From Clostridia bacterium (GTDB lineage Bacteria; Bacillota; Clostridia; Oscillospirales; Acutalibacteraceae): 33,848 nt of DNA. Of this stretch, positions 8,351 through 16,795 are shown piece by piece (the stretch's first letter is position 1; the number at the start of each line of letters is the position of its first letter). The notes beneath the pieces were generated by a model. The model saw only the letters and a program-made list of their open reading frames with translations. It made no database searches and was not told where the DNA came from. A program made the translations under genes and the position numbers. Where the stretch lies: assembly GCA_017450005.1 (NCBI GenBank), contig JAFSYM010000005.1, positions 1-33,848 on the forward strand. The letters are read 5' to 3'.

Positions 8351-10093
8351 ATGAAAAGAATCGTCAGTCTGCTGCTGTGCGCGGCAATGATCGCCTGCGC
8401 CGCGTCGGTCGGCGCATCCGCGCGAAAAATGCAAGAGCCGTCCCGCAAAGACGCCTACCCCGTCGTTCTGATCCCCGGTATTCTCGAAAACGCGCTGGTG
8501 CGCGACAAGGGCAAGCCGACCGAAAAGGTCATCTGGTTCCCGATGGATCGCTTCATCGCATCGTTCGCTCGTCACGCCGCGGAAGTCGTGCGGTGTCTGG
8601 CGCTGAGCGATCTGCCCGCCATTCACAAGGTCGCGTCCAAGATTATTCCGGAGATTGCGGAACCGATCCGCATCGATCCGGACGGTTCTTCCCATTACGA
8701 CATTTCGCCGCTCGTCATCGGCGCGCAGAACTGTTCCTATTCGATCCTGCAAAAACGCGGCATGCTGCGGCGCGTCACATACGGCCCGATGATGCTCAGG
8801 GACGTCGCTGAGCGCATCGGCGGCGACCGCGCGTTCGTCTTCCAGTACGACTGGCGTTTGAGCGCTGTCGATATGGCAAAGCAGCTGCATGATTTCATCA
8901 AAGACGTCAAGGCGATGACCGGCAGCGACAAGGTCAACGTCTGCGGCACGAGCTACGGGTGCGAGGTGCTGCTGTGCTATCTGGACGCCTACGGCAGCGG
9001 CGACTTCCACCGTGTGCTGATGAACTCCCCCGCTTACGGCGGCACGGAGATCTTCCGCGAAATGCTCGCCTCGGATGCGAAGCCGCACATCAACTACGAA
9101 AACCTGTTCAAAATGTTCCTGAGCAATTACGGCGTCGACACGGAGCTGGGTTATCTGCTGCGTCTGATGCCGAAAAACTCGATCGACGTCATCTTCGACG
9201 CGGGTATCGAAAGTTTTCTCAAGCCCTATTTCATGACGAGCATCGCGCTGTGGGGCGTATGCCCGCCGGCGGATTATGAGGAAATGAAAGCGCTGCTGCT
9301 CGATCCCGTCGAAAACGCGGAAATGATTGCCAAAACGGATGCGCAGCAGGCCGTCATGGCACGCGCGGGTGAAATTCTGCGCCGCGCGCAGAGCGAAGGC
9401 GCGCGTGTGTGCGCCATCGTCAACGAGGGTTCCTCGCTGATTACAAGCCTCGGCAGCGGCGACGTGCTGGTCGACGCCGGAAACGGTTCGGGCGGCGTAT
9501 GCCTGCCGATCGGCGAACACTTTGCCGGTGACTATACGCCGGAACGCACGGTCTGCACCGATCCGGCGCACGACCACGTTTCCTACACCGGCAGTCTCGA
9601 TCTGACGAATGCGTATCTGCCGGAGACCACGTGGGTTTTCTACGGTCAGATGCACGGGCAGAACTACTGGGACAGCCGTGCGCGCGCGCTGACCGTGCGT
9701 CTGCTGACGTCGGACGAGATCGAGGACGTGCACACCGACCCCGCTTTCCCGCAGTTTTGCGAAAACGCCATGGCCGTTTCCGACGTTTCGCTGACACTGA
9801 AAGGACATCCCGCATCCGTACTGCATCCTGCGGACGGCGCCGTCACAGCCGTGCTGGAGAACCACACGCCGCGGCATGCCGTGCGGATCCGCGCAATCGA
9901 AGCGGACGGTGTACCGTATACGTTCAGCGATACGCAGATGCTCCTGCTGCCCGGCAAAAGCGCCGAGATCGTGCTCACGCCGACCGGTGAAGCGTCCGGA
10001 CGGTACGGCAGCGTCACAATTGTCTATGACGAAATACCGGAAATCCATCTGCATAAGTCCCGCACGCAGTATTTCCGGATCGATCAATCTTGA
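8351..10093 (+). CDS. Secreted LCAT-family acyltransferase/lipase (alpha/beta hydrolase)
   Basis: A 580-residue exported alpha/beta hydrolase resembling lecithin:cholesterol acyltransferase-type enzymes. The signal peptide spans 1-24. The mature part starts with the oxyanion-hole-like YPVVLIPGILENAL (36-49), has the LCAT hallmark QYDWR (165-169), and carries the nucleophile Ser201 in CGTSYGCEV. Asp in VLVDAGNG and His in YGQMHGQNYW are candidates for the rest of the triad. A beta-rich C-terminal domain of about 120 residues follows. ATG at 8351 is preferred to GTG at 8342, since AAGGAAG is 9 nt upstream and MKRIVSLLLCAAM is a clean signal peptide. Family members cleave or transfer acyl chains of phospholipids or other esters; the substrate here is unknown. 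It stands alone with its own promoter. Confidence 0.82.
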   Translation: MKRIVSLLLCAAMIACAASVGASARKMQEPSRKDAYPVVLIPGILENALVRDKGKPTEKVIWFPMDRFIASFARHAAEVVRCLALSDLPAIHKVASKIIPEIAEPIRIDPDGSSHYDISPLVIGAQNCSYSILQKRGMLRRVTYGPMMLRDVAERIGGDRAFVFQYDWRLSAVDMAKQLHDFIKDVKAMTGSDKVNVCGTSYGCEVLLCYLDAYGSGDFHRVLMNSPAYGGTEIFREMLASDAKPHINYENLFKMFLSNYGVDTELGYLLRLMPKNSIDVIFDAGIESFLKPYFMTSIALWGVCPPADYEEMKALLLDPVENAEMIAKTDAQQAVMARAGEILRRAQSEGARVCAIVNEGSSLITSLGSGDVLVDAGNGSGGVCLPIGEHFAGDYTPERTVCTDPAHDHVSYTGSLDLTNAYLPETTWVFYGQMHGQNYWDSRARALTVRLLTSDEIEDVHTDPAFPQFCENAMAVSDVSLTLKGHPASVLHPADGAVTAVLENHTPRHAVRIRAIEADGVPYTFSDTQMLLLPGKSAEIVLTPTGEASGRYGSVTIVYDEIPEIHLHKSRTQYFRIDQS

Positions 10094-10118
10094 CAACGGC
10101 GCGCGGAAATGCTATGAT
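10090..10118 (+). promoter_or_regulatory. Sigma-A promoter overlapping the preceding stop codon
   Basis: TTGACA (10090-10095) is a perfect -35 box that overlaps the TGA stop of the upstream gene (10091-10093). After a 17-nt spacer comes TATGAT (10113-10118). It would start transcripts about 25 nt before the deacetylase ATG. Confidence 0.82.
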
Positions 10119-10148
10119 GTGGCCATCGAACAGAAAGAGGTACAAGAG

Positions 10149-11033
10149 ATGAAAAAGCGCTATCTGATCATCAATGCCGACGACTTCGGCCTTTGCGATT
10201 CCGCCAATGAAGCAATCTTCGAGTTGTTTGAGACAGGCAATCTGCTCTCCTCGACCATCATGATGCCCTGCCCGAAGGCAAAGCAGGCTGTGGATTTCTC
10301 TATTCAGCATCCGAAGTATGCCATCGGCATCCATCTGACCATGACGAACGAATGGGAGGAGCGCTGGCCGTGGGGTCCGCTGACCGACGGCGCTTCGCTG
10401 CGCAATGAAGCCGGCCGCATGTGGCCGGAGAACGAGGATTTCGAGGCGCACTGCAACTACGACGAGGCGATTGCCGAGGCGCGCGCGCAGATCGAGCTTG
10501 CCGAAAAAATGGGCATGCATCCCACGCAGGTCGATAACCACATGGGCTCACTCTACGGCATGAACGGCAAGTATCGTATGCTGCCGAAAATTTTCGCGCT
10601 CTGCCGCGATCTGCACTATCCCTTCCGCATGTGCACCACGCCCAAGGATGACTTCTGCCCGGAGGGTGTATCGCTGAATCTGTACCGTTTCTTCTGCCGG
10701 TTCTGCGGCGTTCTGAGCAAGCTCTACAACGTCCCCACGCCGGATTATCTGATTCTGACCGACCAGGTCAAGTGCCTCAAGGGCAATGAGACGTACGAGC
10801 AGTTCCGCGACGCGTTCCTGACGTTCCACGGCAATATCCCCGACGGCATCACGGAAACGTTTATACATCCCGCTCTGCCGACCGAAGAGATGCAGAAGAT
10901 CACCGGCACGTGGCAGCGCCGCGGCTGGGAGTACGAGCTGATGAAAGATCCCGTCACGCACAAATATTTCAAGGATCACGGTATCGAGCTGATCAGCTAC
11001 CGCGAACTGGTCAAAATGAAATCGCACAAATAA
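10149..11033 (+). CDS. ChbG/YdjC-family carbohydrate deacetylase
   Basis: A 294-residue cytoplasmic enzyme of the YdjC/ChbG family. Characterised members remove acetyl groups from N-acetylglucosamine-containing disaccharides such as chitobiose. The metal-site motif NADDFG is at 9-14, with further conserved histidines in GIHLTM, DNHMGS and FIHPAL. ATG at 10149 is chosen because GAGG sits 8 nt upstream, the conserved MKKRYLIINADDFG begins there, and the promoter lies just ahead; the open frame continues upstream into the previous gene without meaning. Length is normal. A strong terminator follows, so it is a single-gene unit. The true substrate (chitobiose-like, peptidoglycan-derived or host glycan) is not shown by sequence. 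Confidence 0.9.
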   Translation: MKKRYLIINADDFGLCDSANEAIFELFETGNLLSSTIMMPCPKAKQAVDFSIQHPKYAIGIHLTMTNEWEERWPWGPLTDGASLRNEAGRMWPENEDFEAHCNYDEAIAEARAQIELAEKMGMHPTQVDNHMGSLYGMNGKYRMLPKIFALCRDLHYPFRMCTTPKDDFCPEGVSLNLYRFFCRFCGVLSKLYNVPTPDYLILTDQVKCLKGNETYEQFRDAFLTFHGNIPDGITETFIHPALPTEEMQKITGTWQRRGWEYELMKDPVTHKYFKDHGIELISYRELVKMKSHK

Positions 11034-11047
11034 GCAATATATACGCC

Positions 11048-11084
11048 ACGGGGCTGCCGCAATGCGGCAGCCCCGTGCGTTTTA
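11048..11084. terminator. Strong rho-independent terminator between convergent genes
   Basis: ACGGGGCTGCCGC (11048-11060) pairs perfectly with GCGGCAGCCCCGT (11064-11076), followed by GCGTTTTATAT. It closes the deacetylase gene and may also stop the convergent esterase transcript, whose stop is at 11103, although the minus-strand U-tract is poor. Confidence 0.87.
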
Positions 11085-11102
11085 TATGGATTGGTTTATT
11101 CA

Positions 11103-13322
11103 TCAGAAGAAGAGAACCAGCACGCGCATCACCATCGCGCTGAGCCATTCAAACGGTGTGCGCGCGCGGTCAAGCCGCGCGATGAAACGCCGCGCAATGC
11201 CGTCCGTACCGTCGGGCGTGAAGCGGAAGCTGTCCAGCTCCACCTTCGCATCATCGCCGGCAAAACGAAGCTGTATCTTCTCAAGCTCTGTCAGTCTTGA
11301 ACGCGAGTAGGTCACACCGCAGACGTTGCCGAAACGGAAGATCTGCGAGAGATCGAGCGTCACGGTATGCCATGCGCCGTCTGCCGGAATGACAGCGGAA
11401 TCCCCGTGCGAGCCGTCGACCAGCGGCGTATACCAAATCAGGGTGGACGTATACAGACGCACCTGCCGCAGCGTGACTTCGGCACTGCCTGTATTGCGCA
11501 CACGGAACGATATTTTGCTGTATCGGCTGTAGTCGCGTCGCGCGTCCGCAAAAAACTTTTTCTTCATGTCGTCAGTATATCGGCTTGTCGGTGAAACGCT
11601 GAACGAGTGTTTGTCGGCGTCGATGTGCAGGCACGACCCTTCCTCGCCGTCGGCATAGGAGAGCGCCGCCCCGTCTGCCGTCCAGTTGTCAAACCAGCCG
11701 GTGTATGTATCTCCGGCAAGCCGCCAGACCTTTTCGGTATCGCAGTCCGCCCATTCGCGATCCTGCCACGACATACGCAGCGCCGACAGGTCGGTCACAA
11801 AGGGCGACACGGGCAGTGCGGCGCCGTTTTCGTCCGAGGCATAGAGATTGGCGCGCGCGTTGTTTTCGGCATACGCATACGCCGCCGACACGGGATGCGG
11901 CACCTCGGGCGCCGAAATATACAAAGTATCGCTGCCTGTAATCCGCGCGTCTGCCTGCACGAAAATGCCGTCTTCGCCGCAGATCGAAAAGCCGCGAAGC
12001 ACCTTGTCCGAACAAACAAGGCCGTTGCCCGTATCGCGCAGTGTGACTGTAATTCCGTTTTCATCCGGCACGGCAGACTGCACCGTCGCGGCTGTATACA
12101 CGTCGCGCCGGCCGTATACCATGCCTTCCGCGGCATACGCCATGCGCAAAGCGACAAGATCCTTCTCCGTCGGGTGAATCACGCCGGATTCGCGCCGATA
12201 CGTCAGCGGCACGTCATAGATCGGCGTCACGGCGCGTGTGCGCGGCTGCAAACGCTGCATGGCGGCGAATTCCACATTCAGCCGCTGCAGTTTGTCCCCG
12301 CCGTACGGGTAGGACGCGATCTGCGTATAAATGATCGGCAAGCGCCGCAGCGCATCGAAACCGAACAGCGGCGACCACGACCGCTGCAGCAGATCGAACG
12401 CACGCGCATACGCGGCAGGTTCCACGCTGTTGAAGATGTCCGTTTCGCCCTGATACCAGATCAGTCCCTGCGGGCGGAAAACACGCAGCGCGTCAATCTT
12501 TTTATTGTAGTTTGCCGTCATATCATTGTAGACGTCGTGTCCCGTTTCCTGCCATTCGTCAGCCGGAATATAGCGGCCGATCGCCTGCATATCCGCCAGC
12601 ACCGCCGCATCGGACTCAATCGCTTCACGCGAAAGCCAGGAATAAATTGACGAACCGCCGAGCGGCGCGCAGAGCACACCCACAGGCATGTCGAGCGTCT
12701 GCTGCAGCTTCTGCGCAAAAAGCGCCGCGACCGCGCTCACGCCGTACACACCCGGCTCGTCGCCGCGAATCCAGACGCTGCCCGGCACGTCACGCTGCGG
12801 CTCGATGGGGAACCGCTCGGTGTCGCCCATGTATTCCACATAGGGCTGCACAAACAGGAAACGAAGATCTCCGCTCAGCGTTTCGCCGCCGGCATACATG
12901 CGAATCCCCGTTTCGGTGCCGCCGAGTCCCATCTGCATATTGGACTGTCCGCTCGCAAGCCACAGCTCGCCGAAAACAACGCCCGTCAAACGCGCGAACT
13001 CGCGTCCTTCAAGTGCAAGCACAACCGTATACTGCGCATAGCCTCCCGCAGGCGCGGGCACGCTCACGGAAAAACGGCCGCTCTTGTTGACAGCGCCCTC
13101 GCCTTTGGCAACCGTCCCGCCGCTTTCGTCAAGCAGCGTACAGGTCACGCGGACGCCGCCTGTCGCCGTGCCGACAAAGACCGCCGGCTGTTTCTGCTGA
13201 AAGAGCATATTGTTGCCATAGATGGCGTACAGCGCCGCCTGCGCTTCCCCTGCGGCAATGGCCGGAAACGCACAGCCGATACACAGAACCGCGGCAAGCA
13301 ACACAGATACAATCCGTTTCAT
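11103..13322 (-). CDS. Secreted sialate O-acetylesterase-like (SASA/GQSN) esterase
   Basis: A 739-residue exported carbohydrate esterase. A signal peptide (1-24) precedes an N-terminal beta domain. The SASA-type SGNH hydrolase core follows, with WLASGQSNMQMGL (nucleophile Ser127), CAPLGGSSIYSWL, LIWYQGETDIFN and the catalytic-His segment SGVIHPTEKD. The last 250 or so residues look like a galactose-binding/CBM-type beta sandwich. The extreme C-terminus is hydrophobic (WLSAMVMRVLVLFF). Family members remove O-acetyl esters from sialic acids or acetylated glycans. The AAGGAG ribosome site overlaps the stop region of the upstream D,D-carboxypeptidase gene, so the two are co-transcribed. That leaves open an acetylated cell-wall substrate as well as host or dietary glycans. 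Confidence 0.88.
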   Translation of the reverse strand: MKRIVSVLLAAVLCIGCAFPAIAAGEAQAALYAIYGNNMLFQQKQPAVFVGTATGGVRVTCTLLDESGGTVAKGEGAVNKSGRFSVSVPAPAGGYAQYTVVLALEGREFARLTGVVFGELWLASGQSNMQMGLGGTETGIRMYAGGETLSGDLRFLFVQPYVEYMGDTERFPIEPQRDVPGSVWIRGDEPGVYGVSAVAALFAQKLQQTLDMPVGVLCAPLGGSSIYSWLSREAIESDAAVLADMQAIGRYIPADEWQETGHDVYNDMTANYNKKIDALRVFRPQGLIWYQGETDIFNSVEPAAYARAFDLLQRSWSPLFGFDALRRLPIIYTQIASYPYGGDKLQRLNVEFAAMQRLQPRTRAVTPIYDVPLTYRRESGVIHPTEKDLVALRMAYAAEGMVYGRRDVYTAATVQSAVPDENGITVTLRDTGNGLVCSDKVLRGFSICGEDGIFVQADARITGSDTLYISAPEVPHPVSAAYAYAENNARANLYASDENGAALPVSPFVTDLSALRMSWQDREWADCDTEKVWRLAGDTYTGWFDNWTADGAALSYADGEEGSCLHIDADKHSFSVSPTSRYTDDMKKKFFADARRDYSRYSKISFRVRNTGSAEVTLRQVRLYTSTLIWYTPLVDGSHGDSAVIPADGAWHTVTLDLSQIFRFGNVCGVTYSRSRLTELEKIQLRFAGDDAKVELDSFRFTPDGTDGIARRFIARLDRARTPFEWLSAMVMRVLVLFF

Positions 13323-13334
13323 ATTCCGCTCTCC

Positions 13335-14723
13335 TTACTTCTTGAAATCATTCATGTGCACAACTTTGGAATTGCTGTTGCGGCGTTTGCGTTTTTTCTG
13401 CGCTTTGCGTCCGGCGCGCACGATGAGCGCGATATACCCCGCCACAAGCAGCACAAGCCCCAAAAGCAGCAGCCGCACGACCGGATGCCGGAAGAACGCC
13501 TGAATGACCGAACCGATCAGCAGGAAGAAATTGCGGCTGACGTCCTCTGCCGCGATCAGATCGGTGCGCGCGATTTCCTCGTCCGCATAGTAGACCGCAG
13601 CTTCGGCGATCTTGTCGCCTTTTTTGACCGGCGCGTCGATCTCGGCGGGCATGGAACCCTCGACCACCTTGACCAGCACGCTGTTTTCACCCACGCCGAC
13701 CGGCACATAGGCGAACAGATCCTCCGCAGGCATCAGCGCCAGATGATCCGTCTGCGACGACAGGCGCACCTTGACCTCGGCGGTGACGTCTGTTTTTTGC
13801 AGCACGCTCTCATAGCGGATATTGGAAAAGACCCACTCGAACAGCATCTTGGCGTCGGTAAACGCGCCGTTCTCATCGACGCCGTCGTTGTCGATATCGT
13901 CGTGCGGGGCGTTCATGATAACCACAAGATACGCGTAACCGCCGCTGCGCGCAATCGCGGCCACACACTTGCCGGCCTTGGACGTTGAACCGGTCTTGCC
14001 GCCGACGACGTATTTGCTGTAATAGTCTTTATACCCCTCGTTCAGCAAGAAGTTTGTGGTGCGGATGATGCGGGGCTTTTCATGCATATTGGATGCAGGC
14101 AGCTCGTATCGTACGGTCGAAATAATCTCGGTGAAGATCTCGCTGTTGGCGCTCGTGAGCGCATATTTCATGATGCGCGCGATGTCCGCCGCGCAGGTGT
14201 ACTGCCCCTCTGCGTCCAGGCCGTGGGGCGTCATGAAGTGCGTGTCCTTGCAGCCGAGCCGTTCGACAAACACGTTCATCTTGTCCACAAAGCTCTCGAT
14301 ATTGCCGCCGCTGACGTAATGCGCAAGCGTGGCGGCCGCCTCGTTCGCGCTGGGGATAAGCATGCAGCGCAGCAGGTCAATCACGCTGACCTCCTCGCCC
14401 GCCTTCAATCCCGCGTTGGAGCTGCCGGTGTTGACAAGCGAGTCGATCACCGACTGCGGCACAGTGACCATAGCGTTCAGATCGGGACAGTTCTCCAGCG
14501 TCAGGATCGCCGTCACGAGCTTCGTCAGCGATGCGGGCGGCGTATGCTCATAGGCATTCCGGTCGAAAATGATCGTGTCGTCCTCCAGACTTTGCAGCAG
14601 GATGATCCCGGAACGCGGTTCAAGTTCTTCTAAAATCGCATTATACGCCGCGCTTGCCGTGGAAAACGGCAGGCATGCCAGCACTATAATCAAACAAATT
14701 ACAAAAATTCTGCATTTTTTCAT
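13335..14723 (-). CDS. dacF: D-alanyl-D-alanine carboxypeptidase, S11 family, C-terminally anchored
   Basis: A 462-residue penicillin-binding protein that trims the terminal D-Ala from peptidoglycan stem peptides at the outer membrane face. The signal peptide spans about 1-25. Active-site motifs are SLTK (S65, K68), SAN (125-127) and KTG (243-245). The usual small beta domain follows, then a C-terminal membrane helix (about 418-438) and a very basic tail. The start at 14723 gives a proper signal peptide; the frame runs open to 15440, but that stretch is antisense to another gene. The Shine-Dalgarno is weak (GGTGG), and TTG two codons earlier is an alternative start. It is the first gene of a two-gene operon with the secreted esterase (12-nt gap). 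The symbol reflects family resemblance, not a confirmed orthologue. Confidence 0.92.
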   Translation of the reverse strand: MKKCRIFVICLIIVLACLPFSTASAAYNAILEELEPRSGIILLQSLEDDTIIFDRNAYEHTPPASLTKLVTAILTLENCPDLNAMVTVPQSVIDSLVNTGSSNAGLKAGEEVSVIDLLRCMLIPSANEAAATLAHYVSGGNIESFVDKMNVFVERLGCKDTHFMTPHGLDAEGQYTCAADIARIMKYALTSANSEIFTEIISTVRYELPASNMHEKPRIIRTTNFLLNEGYKDYYSKYVVGGKTGSTSKAGKCVAAIARSGGYAYLVVIMNAPHDDIDNDGVDENGAFTDAKMLFEWVFSNIRYESVLQKTDVTAEVKVRLSSQTDHLALMPAEDLFAYVPVGVGENSVLVKVVEGSMPAEIDAPVKKGDKIAEAAVYYADEEIARTDLIAAEDVSRNFFLLIGSVIQAFFRHPVVRLLLLGLVLLVAGYIALIVRAGRKAQKKRKRRNSNSKVVHMNDFKK

Positions 14724-14752
14724 AGACAACGCACCACCAATTGTAGTATGAT
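14723..14752 (+). promoter_or_regulatory. Probable sigma-A promoter for the small phosphoesterase gene
   Basis: TAGACA (14723-14728), an 18-nt spacer and TATGAT (14747-14752) lie in the 60-bp divergent gap. On the other strand a TACAAT box with a weak -35 could serve the carboxypeptidase gene, so the two promoters would overlap. Confidence 0.5.
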
Positions 14753-14783
14753 AAGAGAAGATTGCACAGGGGAAGGTGAACAC

Positions 14784-15479
14784 ATGGTTTACGTAACGGG
14801 AGATACGCACGGCGACTATCACCGCTTCATGGATCCGCGTCTGCGCGAGCTCAAAAAGGGCGACACGCTGATTATCTGCGGCGACTTCGGCTTCATCTGG
14901 GACGGCAGCCGGAGCGAAGAGCGCGTGCTGCGCCGGCTCGGAAAGAAGAAGTACAACATCTGCTTTGTCGACGGAACACACGAAAACTTCGAACTGCTGG
15001 AGAAATATCCGGTCGAAATGTGGAACGGCGGCAAGGTGCATGCCATTTCCGGCAACGTCTACCACCTCATGCGCGGACAGGTTTTCACGATCGACGGCCA
15101 GCGCTACTTCACCATGGGCGGCGGAGAAAGCCCGGACATGGACATCCGCATCGAGTACAACAGCTGGCAAAAGGCGGAAATCCCGACCAAGCAGGAGCTG
15201 CTCGACGCAGCGCGTGTGGTCGACAAGACCGGCGGCAACATCGACGTGATCCTCACGCACGAGCCGCCGCAGCGCATCAAGGCGTTTTTGCAGCTGAAGG
15301 AAAACAAGGAGGCCGTCCGCGTCACGGGACTGAACACCTTTTTCGACGAGCTGTCCGCCTTCTGCAAGTTCAAGCGCTGGTTCTTCGGCTCGCTGCACGA
15401 GGACAAGTTCATCTCCACCACGCACATCGCGGTGTTTCATAACATCGTCAACGCCGAAACGGGCGAATTGCTCTTATAA
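14784..15479 (+). CDS. Small calcineurin-like metallophosphoesterase
   Basis: A 231-residue cytoplasmic phosphoesterase containing the full dimetal motif set: GDTHGD (6-11), GDFG with FIWDG after it, GTHEN in the place of the usual GNHE, LTHEPP, and a terminal GSLHED. The N-terminus is immediately the first motif, so there is no signal or extra domain. ATG at 14784 is favoured over one at 14748 because AAGGTG sits 6 nt upstream and the fold begins there. The gene diverges from the D,D-carboxypeptidase operon and is followed at 80 nt by a transporter gene. Proteins of this type hydrolyse phosphomonoesters or diesters including nucleotides; no substrate can be assigned. Confidence 0.88.
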   Translation: MVYVTGDTHGDYHRFMDPRLRELKKGDTLIICGDFGFIWDGSRSEERVLRRLGKKKYNICFVDGTHENFELLEKYPVEMWNGGKVHAISGNVYHLMRGQVFTIDGQRYFTMGGGESPDMDIRIEYNSWQKAEIPTKQELLDAARVVDKTGGNIDVILTHEPPQRIKAFLQLKENKEAVRVTGLNTFFDELSAFCKFKRWFFGSLHEDKFISTTHIAVFHNIVNAETGELLL

Positions 15480-15558
15480 ATATACTTATAGTATAACAGA
15501 AACAACTGCCGTTGAAAAGGTATATTCTACTTTTTTTGCGGCTTTTTTTGAGGTTTTT

Positions 15559-16755
15559 ATGCGCTCTTACCGTTCTACCGTTCGCGCCTGCTTCGTGGGC
15601 TATACCGTGCAGGCGATCATCAACAACTTCGCGCCGCTGCTGTTCACCACGTTCATGGCGGACTATGCTCTGTCGCTCTCGCGCATATCGCTGCTCGTCA
15701 CGTTCAACTTCGGCGTGCAGCTTCTGGTCGACATTCTGGCCGGCTTCTTTGCCGATCGGATCGGCTACCGCCGGTGCATGGTGCTCGCACACGTCTGCTG
15801 CGCGGCAGGACTTGCGGGACTGGCTGTGCTGCCGGGGCTGTTGGCCGTGCCCTTCGCGGGTATTCTGCTGTCTGTTACTGTTTATGCTGTCGGCGGCGGA
15901 CTGCTGGAAGTGCTGGTCAGCCCCATCGTGGAGAACTGTCCCGGCGACGACAAGGCCGGCGCGATGAGTCTGCTGCACTCGTTCTATTGCTGGGGCACGG
16001 TCGCGGTCGTTCTGCTCTCGACGCTCTTCTTTGCCGCGTTCGGAACGCAGCGCTGGCGCATCCTCGCGTGTATCTGGGCGCTCGTTCCGGCAGCAAATGC
16101 CGTCGTGTTCACGCGCGTTCCGATCCCCGCACCTGCAGCCGAAGCCAAAGGCAGCCCGCTGCGCACGCTCTTCGGCTCGCGTCTTTTCCCGACCATTCTG
16201 CTGCTGATGTTTTGTGCCGGCGCTGCGGAGCAGGCAGTGAGCCAGTGGGCGTCCGCTTTTACGGAATCGGCGCTGCATGTGAGCAAAACGACCGGTGATC
16301 TGCTGGGCACGATGATGTTCAGCATCCTGATGGGCGCCTCGCGCCTGTTCTACGGCAAAAAAAGCAGCGTTCTGCCGCTGCGTACGTTTATGATCGGCAG
16401 CGGCATACTGTGCGCGGGCAGCTATCTGCTGATTTCCCTCACGCATTCTCCCCTGCCCGGACTGATCGGCTGTGCGCTGTGCGGCCTGTCCGTCGGCATT
16501 TTCTGGCCGGGCACGACCAGCCTTGCGGCCGGTTCGATTCCCGGCGGCGGCACGGCGATGTTCGCGCTCATGGCGCTGTTCGGCGACATCGGATGCGCCG
16601 CCGGGCCGACGTTCGTCGGCACACTCGCAGACCGGCTCGGCGGGCTGCGAAGCGGTATCCTTGCCGCCGTCGGTTTCCCCGTCCTGCTGCTTTGCGGTCT
16701 GCTGTATTTCGGCAAGGCGGCAAAGCGTCCGTCGTCGCTTGCCGATCGTTCATAA
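15559..16755 (+). CDS. Major facilitator superfamily transporter
   Basis: A 398-residue integral membrane protein with about 12 hydrophobic segments. It has the MFS loop signature between helices 2 and 3 (LAGFFADRIGYRRCM) and a related one in the second half (TLADRLGGLRSG). The charged KKSSVLPLR loop separates parts of the second bundle. No binding-site residues identify the substrate; sugar or drug efflux-type families are both possible. GAGG 5 nt before the ATG is a modest ribosome site. The 80-nt upstream gap is AT-rich and contains TATAC-TTATA-GTATA, a small palindrome, but no convincing promoter. The next gene starts 40 nt downstream in the same direction and may be co-transcribed. Confidence 0.87.
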   Translation: MRSYRSTVRACFVGYTVQAIINNFAPLLFTTFMADYALSLSRISLLVTFNFGVQLLVDILAGFFADRIGYRRCMVLAHVCCAAGLAGLAVLPGLLAVPFAGILLSVTVYAVGGGLLEVLVSPIVENCPGDDKAGAMSLLHSFYCWGTVAVVLLSTLFFAAFGTQRWRILACIWALVPAANAVVFTRVPIPAPAAEAKGSPLRTLFGSRLFPTILLLMFCAGAAEQAVSQWASAFTESALHVSKTTGDLLGTMMFSILMGASRLFYGKKSSVLPLRTFMIGSGILCAGSYLLISLTHSPLPGLIGCALCGLSVGIFWPGTTSLAAGSIPGGGTAMFALMALFGDIGCAAGPTFVGTLADRLGGLRSGILAAVGFPVLLLCGLLYFGKAAKRPSSLADRS

Positions 16756-16795
16756 GAAAGAAATTCGATGCCATCGGCCGGAAGGAGTGCGGAAT

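Noticed and set aside
8186-10096. 636-codon minus-strand frame opposite the LCAT-like gene
   Set aside because: Antisense shadow; the plus-strand gene has signal peptide, promoter and catalytic motifs.
14724-15440. Upstream extension of the D,D-carboxypeptidase frame
   Set aside because: It is antisense to the small metallophosphoesterase gene, and the signal peptide begins at 14723.
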